Positions 9,024 to 20,011 of a stretch of DNA of 64,000 bases are shown one piece after another. The stretch is from contig NZ_CP065972.1 of assembly GCF_016127015.1 (NCBI RefSeq), positions 744,001-808,000 of the forward strand, read 5' to 3'. Made by a program: the position numbers and the translations under genes. Position 1 is the stretch's first letter. Each line of letters starts with the position of its first letter. The notes under the pieces are model-generated. The model was not told the origin of the DNA. It searched no databases and was given only the letters and a program-made list of their open reading frames with translations. Origin of the DNA: Corynebacterium tuberculostearicum. Lineage in GTDB: Bacteria; Actinomycetota; Actinomycetes; Mycobacteriales; Mycobacteriaceae.

Positions 9024-10109
9024 ATGCGAGTATTGGTTGCCATGTCCGGCGGCGTGGACTCATCGGTTGCCGCCGCCCGCGCAGTAGAAGCCGGCCACGA
9101 GGTGATTGGCGTTCACCTCGCGCTGCACAAAGACGCGCAGCAGACCAGGGAAAAGGCCCGCGGTTGCTGTTCGTTGGAGGATTCGGCAGACGCCCGCCGT
9201 ATCTGCGATAAGCTGGGCATTCCATTTTATGTGTGGGACTTTTCGGAAGAATTCAAAGAAGAGGTCATCACGGACTTCGTGGATTCCTACGCCCGCGGCG
9301 AGACCCCCAATCCCTGCCTGCGCTGCAACGAGAAGATTAAGTTCCGAGCGCTGCTGCAAAAGGGCATGGCGCTTGGCTTCGATGCGGTTGCGACGGGCCA
9401 CTACGCAACCATCGATGAAGACGGCTATATGCGCCGCTCCTTGGACGAGAATAAGGACCAGTCTTATGTGCTCGGCGTGATTTCGGCCGAGGAGTTGGAG
9501 CACTGCTTTTTCCCCATCGGCGATACTCCTAAGCCGCAAATCCGCGAAGAGGCTGCTGCGCACGGATTTTCCACCGCGAAAAAGCCGGATTCCTATGACA
9601 TTTGCTTCATTCCCGACGGCAATACACAGGCGTTTCTGGGCGCCCGTATTGGATTGCGCCCCGGCATGATCGTGGATCAAGAGGGCACGGAACTCAAGGA
9701 GCACGATGGCGCGTGGAACTACACCATCGGCCAGCGCAAGGGCCTGGACATCAAGGCGCCGGCTGCCGACGGCCGCCCCCGCTACGTCACCGATATTGAT
9801 GCTGCTACCGGCACGGTTACCGTCGGCGCCCGCGAGGACTTGGCCGTAACCTCGATTCAGGCCGATCGCCTGAAGTACCTCCACCCAGGCATGGATGGGG
9901 ATTTCGAGTGCGAGGTTCAGGTGCGCGCACACGGCTCCGTGGTGCCATGTACCGCCCACGTTGACCGCGAGGCGGACGAAATGCACCTCGAACTCAAGGA
10001 GCCGCTATCTGGTGTCGCCCGCGGCCAAGCGGCGGTGCTGTACTTGCCTTCGCCGGATGAGCTGGGAGACATCGTCATCGGCTCCGGCACCATCTGTGGA
10101 ACTAATTAA
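9024..10109 (+). CDS. mnmA: tRNA-specific 2-thiouridylase MnmA
   Basis: 361 residues, typical length. It has the PP-loop SGGVDSS at residues 8-14, the catalytic cysteine C98 in TPNPCLRCN and the second active-site cysteine C194 in YDICFIPDG. It activates the wobble uridine of tRNA Lys, Glu and Gln with ATP and inserts sulfur carried from a cysteine desulfurase, such as the one at 4461-5576. I place the start at 9024 because GGGGAG at 9014-9019 is a ribosome-binding site for that ATG; the ATG at 9012 lies on top of it. The end overlaps the convergent PH-domain gene by 8 bases. Confidence 0.95.
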   Translation: MRVLVAMSGGVDSSVAAARAVEAGHEVIGVHLALHKDAQQTREKARGCCSLEDSADARRICDKLGIPFYVWDFSEEFKEEVITDFVDSYARGETPNPCLRCNEKIKFRALLQKGMALGFDAVATGHYATIDEDGYMRRSLDENKDQSYVLGVISAEELEHCFFPIGDTPKPQIREEAAAHGFSTAKKPDSYDICFIPDGNTQAFLGARIGLRPGMIVDQEGTELKEHDGAWNYTIGQRKGLDIKAPAADGRPRYVTDIDAATGTVTVGAREDLAVTSIQADRLKYLHPGMDGDFECEVQVRAHGSVVPCTAHVDREADEMHLELKEPLSGVARGQAAVLYLPSPDELGDIVIGSGTICGTN

Positions 10110-10470
10110 GCACGCAGTTGGCAATGAGCCGATCTAGCGCTCGGACATCGATATTGGGGCCAATGTTGATTTTGAATTCGCCAGCCCTAGTCCACAGCTG
10201 CAGCTCAGCATTGAAGTCAAGGAGCTTTCCCGCGTTTTCCGTGGACCACATGTTAATGGAAGAATAGGGCAGGGAGTACATCTCTACCTTTTTGCCTGTA
10301 AGGCCTTGCGCGTCGCGGATGATGAGGCGCCTATTGGTAAATACGGCGGCATCGCGGACTGTCTTGAAAGCGCAGACGGGATATTCCTGTTCGGCCAAAA
10401 CAGTGGAAATGTCCTGGGGAATTTCGCACTCGTTGTAGAAGGTCCAGCCGGAGTATTTTTCCACGCCCAT
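10102..10470 (-). CDS. Bacterial PH-domain protein (bPH_1-like)
   Basis: 122 residues, no signal peptide and no membrane segment. Repeated beta strands such as [16 protein letters not shown] and the motif YSLPYSSI resemble the small bacterial pleckstrin-homology-fold family (PF08000 type). These are cytosolic and of unknown function. The ribosome-binding site AAAGGAACC precedes the ATG. The gene is convergent with mnmA and overlaps it by 8 bases. Confidence 0.7.
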   Translation of the reverse strand: MGVEKYSGWTFYNECEIPQDISTVLAEQEYPVCAFKTVRDAAVFTNRRLIIRDAQGLTGKKVEMYSLPYSSINMWSTENAGKLLDFNAELQLWTRAGEFKINIGPNIDVRALDRLIANCVLN

Positions 10471-10547
10471 AGTAAGGTTCCTTTCGAAGTGATACGTCGC
10501 GTATCGGATAGATAATTCTGAGAAATAATACTAGCGCCGAGGTGAAT

Positions 10548-11462
10548 ATGGACGCTTTTGGCTTAGGCCCTATGCCGGGATACTCCATGAGTGAGGCGGC
10601 AGACATCGTGATGGGTGAGACGGGTGGTCTCCCGCACCTTCCGCAGTTACCGGACCGCGGGATTTATGCTGGGGCCATTGGACGCACAGCGGGCTTGTTG
10701 GAAGCAGTCTCCATTGACCGCGGACCGCGCTCGTGGGTGCTCAGAGATCGGCCGCAGCTCATCTCGCACCGGATTGTTGACCAGATGAGCCGCGACCTGG
10801 ACGAGACTCAGGAGGTGTGGGGCGAGTCAGTTCCGCTTGTCAAGGTCCAAGCGGTAGGCCCGTGGAGTTTGGCGGCCGCTGTGGAGCTAGGAAACGGGCA
10901 CCGCGCGATTACTGATTCGGGTGCTTTCCGAGACCTGTGTGGTGCACTATTGGCCGGAATTCAGGAACACAAAGCACAGGTGGCACAGCGTTTTGGGGCA
11001 GAGGTTCTTGTGCAGCTGGACGAGCCCCTGCTTGCCGACGTCCTTTCGGGCACCCTTCCAGGCACCACCGACTTTGATACGATTAGGGCTGTTCCCGCAG
11101 ACCAGGTCAATGCGACACTGGCGGAGTTTGGTGCGGACTACCTTCGGCTTCGCGAGCCATTATGGGAAGTGGCGGCGAAGACGGTGCTGCTCGATTTTGC
11201 TGGTCTAGCCTCGCCGGAGCACCTCGATGGCTTGGGGCAGTGGATTGATGGCGGCGCTCGCGTCGGATTGGGCGTGGCAGGGCACGATGCTCGCACGGAG
11301 GCTATTTCTATTGCACAGCACTTCGACCGCATGGGATTGTCGCGGGAGCGAATTCCAGGGCAGGTTGATATCTTCCCGTGGCCGGTGGAAAAGGCCTCGG
11401 ACAGCTACTCCTTTGCCGCTGAGGTGGCGGGCATCCTCATTCGCGACGCCGGCGATCTTTAA
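10548..11462 (+). CDS. MetE C-terminal-like protein
   Basis: 304 residues from the ATG at 10548, which has GAGG five bases upstream; a GTG six bases earlier is possible. It resembles the (beta/alpha)8 catalytic domain of cobalamin-independent methionine synthase: VQLDEPLLAD holds the conserved QxDEP motif, and VGLGVAGHDARTE aligns with the late barrel region. Full MetE is about 750 residues, so this is a stand-alone half-length relative. Such proteins lie next to ligA in mycobacteria and corynebacteria (Rv3015c type). Whether it methylates homocysteine or acts on another thiol is not known. Confidence 0.78.
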   Translation: MDAFGLGPMPGYSMSEAADIVMGETGGLPHLPQLPDRGIYAGAIGRTAGLLEAVSIDRGPRSWVLRDRPQLISHRIVDQMSRDLDETQEVWGESVPLVKVQAVGPWSLAAAVELGNGHRAITDSGAFRDLCGALLAGIQEHKAQVAQRFGAEVLVQLDEPLLADVLSGTLPGTTDFDTIRAVPADQVNATLAEFGADYLRLREPLWEVAAKTVLLDFAGLASPEHLDGLGQWIDGGARVGLGVAGHDARTEAISIAQHFDRMGLSRERIPGQVDIFPWPVEKASDSYSFAAEVAGILIRDAGDL

Positions 11463-12580
11463 TCGACGCGTCCGCGGCTATCCGTGGTGGTGAAGTATTC
11501 GCCCATATAGGGAATGACGTAGCGCAGCTTGCCATGTGCGGTGGGTTCGATGAGGTCGGCGTCGATAAGCCGCTGGCGGGTGGCCGACAAGGAGCGCACG
11601 GTGCGGTCCATGTGGCCCGCGATGTCTGCGATGGTGGCGATGCCATCGACTTCGACTGCGGCCATCGCTTCCAGGAACTCCCGCTGCGCCGGCGGCAGGG
11701 CTAGCGTCGCAGGCTGGTGCACCTGCGCGCCCATGATCGATATTGCATCTGGGGCGATAGAGGCGATTGTCTGCTGGGAAATGCCGCCTTCTTGGTTGCG
11801 GCGACTGCGCTCCCACGCCAGTGAGCCGACCAATTGCACGAGGTAGGGGTAGCCGCGGGTGAGCGCGGCGGCGTCCGTAATCGCTTCGTGGCTAAACTCC
11901 AGCCCCGACCCCGAGGCCGTGTGCTCTAGGGCTTGCTCCGCATTGGCTGGCGACAAGGGGCCGAGCACGAATTTCTGGGCCCGGCGCAGGAAGGTTACCC
12001 CGGGCAGGTCCAGCAAGTGGTTGACCCCCTGCGGCAGGCCAGCGGCCACCAAGGCGATATCGATTTCATCGCGCACCAAGTCTTGGTAGGCCACGGCGAT
12101 GGTGGTGAGGTCTTCGACGTCGGCGTCTTGAACCTCGTCGATGGTGAGGAGGATGCCGGTGCCTTTCAGCTTGGAGGAAAGCTCGCGTAGGCGAGTATTC
12201 AACGTGGGGGTGAAGCGGGCTTCATTCTGGTGGTCGAAACCAATCGATCCTACGCCGCCGATGCCGATGCGGCTGACCTTCTTCTTATCGCTGGGCGAAA
12301 GCCGCTCGAGAAGCCTCGGAATCGTGGTGTTGACCAGTTCCTCCACCATGGTGGAGCGCCCGGAGGCGCGTAGCGTTACCCAACCGCGCGCTTCGGCAAT
12401 ATCTTCCAACTCGTTGATAAGAACCGTTTTGCCGATGCCCCTAGCGCCGCTTAGGACCATGGAACGGGAGGCATTGCCTGCTGAACCATCGAGGGCAGTG
12501 CGGAAACTATCGAGCACGACGCCGCGGCCTACCCAGAACAGTGGAGGGGCGCCGAATGTCGGGCGGAATGGGTTGTCCAT
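11459..12580 (-). CDS. Orc1/Cdc6-like AAA+ ATPase
   Basis: 373 residues. Walker A is SGARGIGKT near residue 49 and Walker B is ILLTIDEVQD near residue 142. A sensor-type segment (LVAAGLPQG) and a predicted C-terminal winged helix follow, where VEVDGIATIADIAGHMDRT looks like a helix-turn-helix. This is the layout of the Orc1/Cdc6-like ATPases common in actinobacteria; their role in bacteria is not established. Upstream, a TACACT -10 at 12587-12592 implies a leaderless transcript, and three 29-bp repeats begin right at the -35 position. The stop overlaps the convergent MetE-like gene by 4 bases. Confidence 0.8.
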   Translation of the reverse strand: MDNPFRPTFGAPPLFWVGRGVVLDSFRTALDGSAGNASRSMVLSGARGIGKTVLINELEDIAEARGWVTLRASGRSTMVEELVNTTIPRLLERLSPSDKKKVSRIGIGGVGSIGFDHQNEARFTPTLNTRLRELSSKLKGTGILLTIDEVQDADVEDLTTIAVAYQDLVRDEIDIALVAAGLPQGVNHLLDLPGVTFLRRAQKFVLGPLSPANAEQALEHTASGSGLEFSHEAITDAAALTRGYPYLVQLVGSLAWERSRRNQEGGISQQTIASIAPDAISIMGAQVHQPATLALPPAQREFLEAMAAVEVDGIATIADIAGHMDRTVRSLSATRQRLIDADLIEPTAHGKLRYVIPYMGEYFTTTDSRGRVD

Positions 12581-12604
12581 GCGGCTAGTGTAACCCGTTT
12601 TGTC

Positions 12605-12682
12605 GGAGATTTGGGAGACTTTCGGCTCAATGTGGAGATTTGGGAGACTTTCGGCTTAAACTGGAGATTTGGGAGACTTTAT
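12605..12682. repeat. Three 29-bp tandem repeats at the ATPase promoter
   Basis: A 19-base core, GAAAGTCTCCCAAATCTCC on the minus strand, occurs at 12605-12623, 12634-12652 and 12663-12681. The copies are separated by 10-base spacers that are themselves similar (GGCTnAAnnT on the plus strand). The last copy differs by one base. Each core contains TCTCC twice, nine bases apart. The first copy covers the expected -35 region of the ATPase gene. The third copy encodes the last residues (KSPKSPV) of the preceding membrane-protein gene. It looks like an iteron or operator array. Confidence 0.9.
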
Positions 12683-12940
12683 AGGTTTCTTACTGTGGAG
12701 AGAGCCTAGGCGCCAAGCGATGGCACCGATATGAAGAGAGCCAGCGGCTACGAATGCGTACCACCATCCAAAATCTACTGCTCTGTACCACGGCATTGCA
12801 ATGCCGACAAGCGTTATGATGGCGATCGTGAAGATTGCGTCTATAACCAGCATAGAGGAAGAAACTGGCTTCTTTAGGGTCTTCCATGCGGACCAGAGCT
12901 CGAACACAGTGATAGCGGCAGGGATTAATGTGAAGAGCAT
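12656..12940 (-). CDS. Small membrane protein
   Basis: 94 residues with three hydrophobic segments (near residues 2-18, 29-48 and 58-78) and a basic, proline-rich tail. It starts 9 bases after the stop of the serine hydrolase gene, with AGGAAACC before the ATG, so it is the third gene of the ArsR/hydrolase operon. No family is recognised. The tail and the region around the stop are encoded by the 29-bp repeats, so the C-terminus may have been changed by repeat expansion. Confidence 0.7.
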   Translation of the reverse strand: MLFTLIPAAITVFELWSAWKTLKKPVSSSMLVIDAIFTIAIITLVGIAMPWYRAVDFGWWYAFVAAGSLHIGAIAWRLGSLHSKKPIKSPKSPV

Positions 12941-12949
12941 TGTGGTTTC

Positions 12950-13942
12950 CTAAATCCTCTCGAAAAGCGCTTCTGTGAGGTCTTCAGTTCCCGCTGGCGA
13001 GTCATTATTTGCGAAGGCAGCGCGATTTTCCTTCGGGTCAATGACGAGCATTGTGGAATAGCCAGAGGTACCGCCGTTGTGCCAGAAACCCTTGCCGTCA
13101 TCATTCTTCTGCCATCCATAGCTAGTGTCGCCATGTTCCATAAACCATGCAGTGAAAGCTGCCATGTCATGGGCGGTGGACCGAACGGCTCCAGCTGCGG
13201 CAGGGCATCCTTCCATCTCCCAAGGCTCAGCTTCTCGGCCTGCGGCCGTGAGCCCACGAGGGGCATCGTCAGGGACGGAACCTGGTGTCATAAGGTAGGT
13301 TTCCTTCATTCCGGCGGGCTTAAGGGTTCTCTCGTGGAGCAATTGTTCGTATGGCGTATCGGCAGCGGTTTCTAAGGCGTGGCCGAGCAGTGCGTAGCCT
13401 AAATTGGAATAGGATTCTGTGCCACGATCTGCAAGCTCCGATTCGGTTGCTGAATCCACGATATCTTCTGTGGATACACCTGCGTACGGGTTTGAACCGG
13501 TGATGCTAAAGACAGCAGAAGAGAAAGTCATGGCTTTTGCCTGTCTGGGCAAACCCGAGGTGTGATCGAGTAGCTCACGAACTGTTACGTCGGAGACTGG
13601 TGCGTCACCGACCTCGAGGACTTCACCCATTGTGGTGCCGAGGCGAATTTTTCCCTCTTCTACTAGTTGGTGGGCAATTTCTCCGGTGAACATCTTGGTT
13701 ACAGAACCGATCTCTACTTCGGTGTGTTCATTGGTGCCGAGTCCGGCGAAGGTGGCCTTTCCCTGATCAAGTGTGAAGGCTGTGAGGTTGTTGAAACCAG
13801 CTTCCGAGTGTTCCCGTAGGTGTCTAGAGAGTTCCGGATCTCCGGTTGCGGTATCGGCCATCGAGATTCGCTGGAGTCCAACGATGAGTAAGAAGGTGAC
13901 CGATACCACGGCTACGACGGCGGCGAGGACTAATTTGCGCAT
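12950..13942 (-). CDS. Beta-lactamase-family serine hydrolase, membrane-anchored
   Basis: 330 residues from the ATG at 13942, which forms TAATG with the stop of the upstream regulator; the longer open frame reads back into that regulator and is rejected. An N-terminal hydrophobic segment (residues 4-24) acts as signal or anchor. The serine penicilloyl-transferase motifs are S80-V-T-K83, YSNLGY (YxN) and HNGGTSGY (HxG). The family covers class C beta-lactamases, DD-peptidases and esterases. With its co-transcribed regulator it may act on cell-wall peptides or drugs; the substrate is not predictable. Confidence 0.85.
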   Translation of the reverse strand: MRKLVLAAVVAVVSVTFLLIVGLQRISMADTATGDPELSRHLREHSEAGFNNLTAFTLDQGKATFAGLGTNEHTEVEIGSVTKMFTGEIAHQLVEEGKIRLGTTMGEVLEVGDAPVSDVTVRELLDHTSGLPRQAKAMTFSSAVFSITGSNPYAGVSTEDIVDSATESELADRGTESYSNLGYALLGHALETAADTPYEQLLHERTLKPAGMKETYLMTPGSVPDDAPRGLTAAGREAEPWEMEGCPAAAGAVRSTAHDMAAFTAWFMEHGDTSYGWQKNDDGKGFWHNGGTSGYSTMLVIDPKENRAAFANNDSPAGTEDLTEALFERI

Positions 13943-14439
13943 TAGTGAGCCTCGCTTGCGGTAATGATGGTCAGGAGAGGAACCACTCGGGCAGGGCGAA
14001 GTGCGTATTTTCCGCCTGTCTTGGTGGCCCAGCCTGCGCTCGTGAGGGCGCTGAGGTGGTGATAGGCCGTGCCGGTAGAGGTGACGATTTCTTCTTCGAC
14101 AAGTTCTGTGGCGCTGGCCGGTGCGGTAAGGAGCCGGCGCAGGATGTCGCCACGAATCGGGTGGGCCAGAGCTGCGAGGCGGTCGAGGTTCTCGGACCAG
14201 TCGCCATGTGTCACTGCTTCTGTAGGCCGTTGCCATTGGTAGATATAGGAACTCTCACCGATAGTGAGGTTGCCACCAAAGATTACGGACCCCTTGGGAA
14301 GCTCTTCAGAAGGCTCGAGGGCATCCGCAAGCCACATGGTGGACTCGCCTGCGGAAGCTTCTACTGGGGCTGGTAGGGGTTGTTCGAGCTTGGCGACGCG
14401 CTCCTCGAGGGCTGAAACTCGGGATTCTATAGATTCCAT
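13942..14439 (-). CDS. ArsR-type winged-helix regulator with N-terminal coiled coil
   Basis: 165 residues. The N-terminal 20 residues (MESIESRVSALEERVAKLEQ) have heptad character. A helix-turn-helix follows from about residue 85 (RLAALAHPIRGDILRRLLTA, then TAYHHLSALTSAGW as recognition helix). No cysteine metal site is visible, so it is probably not a metal sensor. The stop overlaps the ATG of the serine hydrolase gene (TAATG). It probably controls its own operon through the inverted repeat just upstream of its start. Confidence 0.82.
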   Translation of the reverse strand: MESIESRVSALEERVAKLEQPLPAPVEASAGESTMWLADALEPSEELPKGSVIFGGNLTIGESSYIYQWQRPTEAVTHGDWSENLDRLAALAHPIRGDILRRLLTAPASATELVEEEIVTSTGTAYHHLSALTSAGWATKTGGKYALRPARVVPLLTIITASEAH

Positions 14440-14440
14440 A

Positions 14441-14466
14441 GTTCTAGAATTCCAAAACCCTAGAAC
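14441..14466. promoter_or_regulatory. Candidate operator of the ArsR-type regulator
   Basis: GTTCTAG (14441-14447) and CTAGAAC (14460-14466) form an inverted repeat with a 12-base spacer. The left arm also belongs to the palindrome TTCTAGAA. It lies immediately upstream of the regulator start, where a self-repressing wHTH protein would bind. Confidence 0.6.
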
Positions 14467-14479
14467 TTTAGCAACGCGT

Positions 14480-15151
14480 TTAAGAAATCAGCGGCCACGC
14501 CGTCGAGACATCCGAGGCATCGCGGCCTTTGCCTTCCAGGTATTTCTTAAATGCAGTCCGATCCTCGTACCACTTGACGGCCTGGAACTCCATGAGCTCG
14601 TTTTCCTCCATCTGTGCCAGGTTGGGGTAGTGCTGCCGAACCTGCTTCCAGGCGACGCGGGCGGCGGCGAGGGCATCGGCAGTAGCTTCGTGGGCGTTGC
14701 CCAACTCGACGCCGTAGTGTTCGCACACTGCGCCAAGGGTGCGTTTTCCTTTTCGCCACTTATCGCTGACGCGGTCGATCACATAGGGGTCGTAGACTGG
14801 GCCGGTTACCGTGAAATCGCCAGTGAGGCTGCGCAAGACCGTGAGATCAAAGGCAGCGTTATAGACAATGAGCGTCAGGCCATCCTCCCATGCAGCCTTG
14901 ATTGCCTCGACCGTATCTTTGAGCACAACTTCGTGGGGGCGGCCCTCTGCGCGGGCCTTTTCCGTGGTGATTCCGTGGACATTGGTCGCTTCCTGCGGAA
15001 TTTCGATTCCGGGATCGGCTAGGTGCTCAATTTTTTGCACATCGCGGCCGTCAATGCGGACTAGGGCAGAGGTAACAATGCGGGCTTGTTTAGGGTTGGC
15101 CGAGGTGGTCTCAAGGTCGAAGGCGAGCATGCGGGAGGCGTCGAAATTCAT
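14480..15151 (-). CDS. DnaQ-like 3'-5' exonuclease
   Basis: 223 residues of the DEDDh exonuclease family: AFDLETT near the N-terminus (D and E of ExoI), LIVYNAAFDLTVL (ExoII) and NAHEATADALAAA (ExoIII with the catalytic His and Asp). This is the fold of the DNA polymerase III epsilon subunit, but the protein is stand-alone and may serve in repair or RNA turnover. TAAGGT begins 13 bases before the ATG, so the transcript is probably leaderless. It is divergent from ligA. Confidence 0.87.
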   Translation of the reverse strand: MNFDASRMLAFDLETTSANPKQARIVTSALVRIDGRDVQKIEHLADPGIEIPQEATNVHGITTEKARAEGRPHEVVLKDTVEAIKAAWEDGLTLIVYNAAFDLTVLRSLTGDFTVTGPVYDPYVIDRVSDKWRKGKRTLGAVCEHYGVELGNAHEATADALAAARVAWKQVRQHYPNLAQMEENELMEFQAVKWYEDRTAFKKYLEGKGRDASDVSTAWPLIS

Positions 15152-15190
15152 GATTCATACCTTAGTAGCTAGCCCCGACACGAGGGATAG

Positions 15191-17266
<2,076 letters not shown>

Positions 17267-17276
17267 TTCGCTTGAG

Positions 17277-17936
17277 TTACTTCAGGAAGCTGCCCAAGAT
17301 AGTGCCGATGTGGCCCAAGTGCTCGACCTCGGAGGCGAGGTAGTCAGGGCCGCCGGTTCGCCCCATGGCGATGACCAATCCGGTATCGCCGAGTGGGGCG
17401 GCGGCGAGTGCGGAGTCAAGCAGGGACCAGCTTTCTGGCACCCACTCGTCGCGCTCGGGATGGAGTACACGGGCGCTTTCGACCTCAATGTCGTGAGGAA
17501 CGGTGCCGTCATCTTCCGGGGCGGCGTTGGAAGAGGCTAGGCGGCGGATAGGCTCGTTATTATCAATGACGATGCACCAGGTGGAGGTGAGTGCCTTCGG
17601 GATGGCCGCGACGACCTCTTCCATGGCCGCAGTGACATTGGTGGCATTAGCTACACGTGCGAGCAGCTCAATCTGGCCGCGGCGGTCTACTCGGCCGCTA
17701 AACGGGCGGATGGAGTCAATTTCCACGCCGTCGACGGAGGAGGCGGCGGTGATGAGGACATCGGCCATGGCGCCTTGGGGCAGCTCGATGACAATGTCAT
17801 CCATAACGGTGCCGTCGGGAAAGTTTTCTACGATATCGACCGATTGGATATTGCCGTCGACGAGTCCAAAGGCGTCGGCAAGCTGGCCCAGGCTGCCAGG
17901 GGCATCGGGGAGCAGTACACGGATCAAAAAGGACAA
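17277..17936 (-). CDS. ACT-domain protein
   Basis: 219 residues. The N-terminus is a clear ACT domain (IRVLLPDAPGSLGQLADAFG, the ligand-binding turn), as in amino-acid-responsive regulators. The remainder has no recognised catalytic motif. Homologues lie between ligA and gatC in mycobacteria (Rv3013). It may sense an amino acid, but no partner is evident. The start is TTG at 17936, chosen because homologues begin with this sequence; there is no strong ribosome-binding site. Confidence 0.8.
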   Translation of the reverse strand: MSFLIRVLLPDAPGSLGQLADAFGLVDGNIQSVDIVENFPDGTVMDDIVIELPQGAMADVLITAASSVDGVEIDSIRPFSGRVDRRGQIELLARVANATNVTAAMEEVVAAIPKALTSTWCIVIDNNEPIRRLASSNAAPEDDGTVPHDIEVESARVLHPERDEWVPESWSLLDSALAAAPLGDTGLVIAMGRTGGPDYLASEVEHLGHIGTILGSFLK

Positions 17937-18140
17937 GGTCTCGCACGCTTTCGGTAGTTTGTAGTCCCAGACATGATACGTGCGTCACAATGCGGGCTTC
18001 AAGCAACGCAAATTTGGGGTGACGCGGCAGCCGTCGCGGTAGGTGCAGTACCATGGGTCGTTAGCAATTCACATAGTACATGCATCGTGTGAATATTTTT
18101 CGCCCGCATGTCGATTATGCAGATAAAGGATGGAGTTCGC

Positions 18141-18437
18141 GTGTCTGAGATTTCGCGTGATGAGGTAGCCCACCTCGCCAAGCTTTCCCGCCTGGCCCTC
18201 AGTGAGGAAGAGCTAGCCCAGTTCGCAACGCAGATTGATGAAATTGTTGATTCCGTTTCCGCGGTAGGAAACGTGGATACCGAGGGCGTGGAGCCGATGA
18301 GTCACCCGCACTCCGTGGACGCCCCGATGCGCGAGGACGTTATTGTGCGCACCCTTACTGCAGAACAGGCTTTGGATCAGGCGCCGGCCGTAGAAGATGA
18401 GCGCTTCGTCGTGCCACAGATTTTGGGAGGAGAATAA
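18141..18437 (+). CDS. gatC: Asp/Glu-tRNA(Asn/Gln) amidotransferase subunit C
   Basis: 98 residues from the GTG at 18141, which has GGAG five bases upstream; the ATG farther upstream would give an atypical extension. It contains the GatC signature [21 protein letters not shown] and the C-terminal belt MREDVIVRT. GatC wraps around GatA and GatB and stabilises the complex. gatA starts at the base after the stop. Confidence 0.96.
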   Translation: MSEISRDEVAHLAKLSRLALSEEELAQFATQIDEIVDSVSAVGNVDTEGVEPMSHPHSVDAPMREDVIVRTLTAEQALDQAPAVEDERFVVPQILGGE

Positions 18438-19925
18438 ATGTCTAACCTGACCGTTCCTGCGGAGGGCTTGACCTCCCTGACCGCCGCCGAGTTGGCGGAA
18501 AAGATTCACTCCCGCGAGATTACCTCCCGCGAGGTTACTCAGGCCTTCCTGGATCGCATCGCAGAGACCAATGAGGAGCTTAATTCCTTCCTGCACGTGG
18601 GGGCGGAAGAGGCCCTCGCGGCTGCCGACGCCGTGGATAAGGCCCTCGATGCCGGCGAAGAGCCTGCTTCTGGTCTGGCAGGCGTGCCCCTGGCGCTGAA
18701 GGATTTGCTCGTTACCACCGATGCGCCGACCACCGCAGCGTCCAAGATGCTGGAAGGCTACGTTTCTCCCTACGATGCCACCGTGACCAAGCGTCTGCGC
18801 GAAGCCGGAATTCCCATCCTGGGCAAGACCAACCTGGATGAGTTTGCCATGGGTTCTTCTAATGAGAACTCTGCCTTTGGTCCGGCTCATAACCCTTATG
18901 ACACCGAGCGCACCCCGGGCGGATCGGGCGGCGGTACCGCAGCTGCACTCGCTTCCGGCCAAGCGCCACTCGGCATTGGTACCGATACCGGCGGCTCCAT
19001 CCGCCAGCCAGCCGCGCTGACCAATACTGTGGGTGTTAAGCCAACCTACGGCACCGTGTCTCGCTATGGCCTTATTGCTGCCGCATCCTCCCTGGATCAG
19101 GCTGGCCCCTGTGGCCGTACCGTCCTCGACACCGCGCTCCTGCACGAGGTCATTGCTGGCCACGATGCCTTCGATGCGACCTCCGTGGATAAGCCGGTAG
19201 CACCGGTTGTCGCCGCCGCACGCGAAGGTGCCAAGGGTGACCTTTCTGGTGTCAAGGTCGGTCTTATTAAGCAGTTTGAGCGCGATGGCTGGCAGGAAGG
19301 CGTGATGGAGAACTACCACGCCGCCGTTGAGCAGTTGCGCGAGCAGGGTGCGGAGATCATCGAGGTAGATTGTCCGCACTTCGATGATGCCCTGGCGGCG
19401 TACTACTTGATCATGCCGTGTGAGGTCTCGTCCAACCTGGCTCGCTTCGATGGTATGCGCTATGGTCTGCGCGCGGGCGATGATGGCTCCCACTCCGCCG
19501 AGCAGGTCATGTCCCAGTCCCGTGCAGAAGGCTTTGGCCCTGAGGTCAAGCGCCGCATCATGCTGGGTACTTATGCACTGTCCGTGGGCTACTACGATGC
19601 CTACTATCTGCAGGCGCAGCGCGTGCGTACCCTCATTGCGCAGGACTTTACCCGCGCCTTCGAGCAGGTTGACGTGCTCGTTTCCCCGACCACCCCGACC
19701 ACGGCATTCAAGCTGGGGGAGAAGGCCGAGGATCCGATGGCAATGTATAACTTCGATCTGTGCACCCTGCCGCTAAATCTAGCCGGCCTGTGTGGCATGT
19801 CTGTGCCCTCCGGTTTGGCAAGCGATACCAATTTGCCCACCGGCCTGCAGATCATGGCGCCAGCCTTCGAAGATGACCGTCTGTACAAGGTGGGCGCTGC
19901 CTATGAAGCTGGCCGCAATAAATAA
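18438..19925 (+). CDS. gatA: Glu-tRNA(Gln) amidotransferase subunit A
   Basis: 495 residues of the amidase-signature family. The Ser-cisSer-Lys triad is visible: lysine in PLALKDLL, cis-serine in [11 protein letters not shown] and the nucleophile region [14 protein letters not shown]. It releases ammonia from glutamine and channels it to GatB to convert Glu-tRNA(Gln) to Gln-tRNA(Gln). GGGAGGAG precedes the ATG. gatC lies directly upstream; gatB is separate, 5.4 kb downstream on the same strand. Confidence 0.97.
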   Translation: MSNLTVPAEGLTSLTAAELAEKIHSREITSREVTQAFLDRIAETNEELNSFLHVGAEEALAAADAVDKALDAGEEPASGLAGVPLALKDLLVTTDAPTTAASKMLEGYVSPYDATVTKRLREAGIPILGKTNLDEFAMGSSNENSAFGPAHNPYDTERTPGGSGGGTAAALASGQAPLGIGTDTGGSIRQPAALTNTVGVKPTYGTVSRYGLIAAASSLDQAGPCGRTVLDTALLHEVIAGHDAFDATSVDKPVAPVVAAAREGAKGDLSGVKVGLIKQFERDGWQEGVMENYHAAVEQLREQGAEIIEVDCPHFDDALAAYYLIMPCEVSSNLARFDGMRYGLRAGDDGSHSAEQVMSQSRAEGFGPEVKRRIMLGTYALSVGYYDAYYLQAQRVRTLIAQDFTRAFEQVDVLVSPTTPTTAFKLGEKAEDPMAMYNFDLCTLPLNLAGLCGMSVPSGLASDTNLPTGLQIMAPAFEDDRLYKVGAAYEAGRNK

Positions 19926-19976
19926 GCGACATCCTGTGGGGTCGCTGGCGATTCCATAAAGGTTTCTTTACCTCCG

Positions 19977-20004
19977 TTGAATTTATATTCGGCGGGGGTA
20001 AATT
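19977..20004 (+). promoter_or_regulatory. Promoter of the secreted META-like gene
   Basis: TTGAAT at 19977-19982 and TAAATT at 19999-20004 are spaced by 16 bases. The -10 begins 13 bases before the ATG at 20012, so the mRNA should be leaderless. Confidence 0.65.
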
Positions 20005-20011
20005 ATTGGGC

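Noticed and set aside
12605..12682. CRISPR array
   Set aside because: The repeats are 19-base cores with similar 10-base spacers, too short and too alike for CRISPR spacers, and no cas gene is nearby.
13943..14236. Extended N-terminus of the serine hydrolase
   Set aside because: It overlaps the wHTH regulator in another frame, and the hydrophobic signal starts at 13942.
18213..19493. 426-aa open frame on the minus strand inside gatC/gatA
   Set aside because: It is antisense to two clear genes and has the biased composition of a shadow frame.
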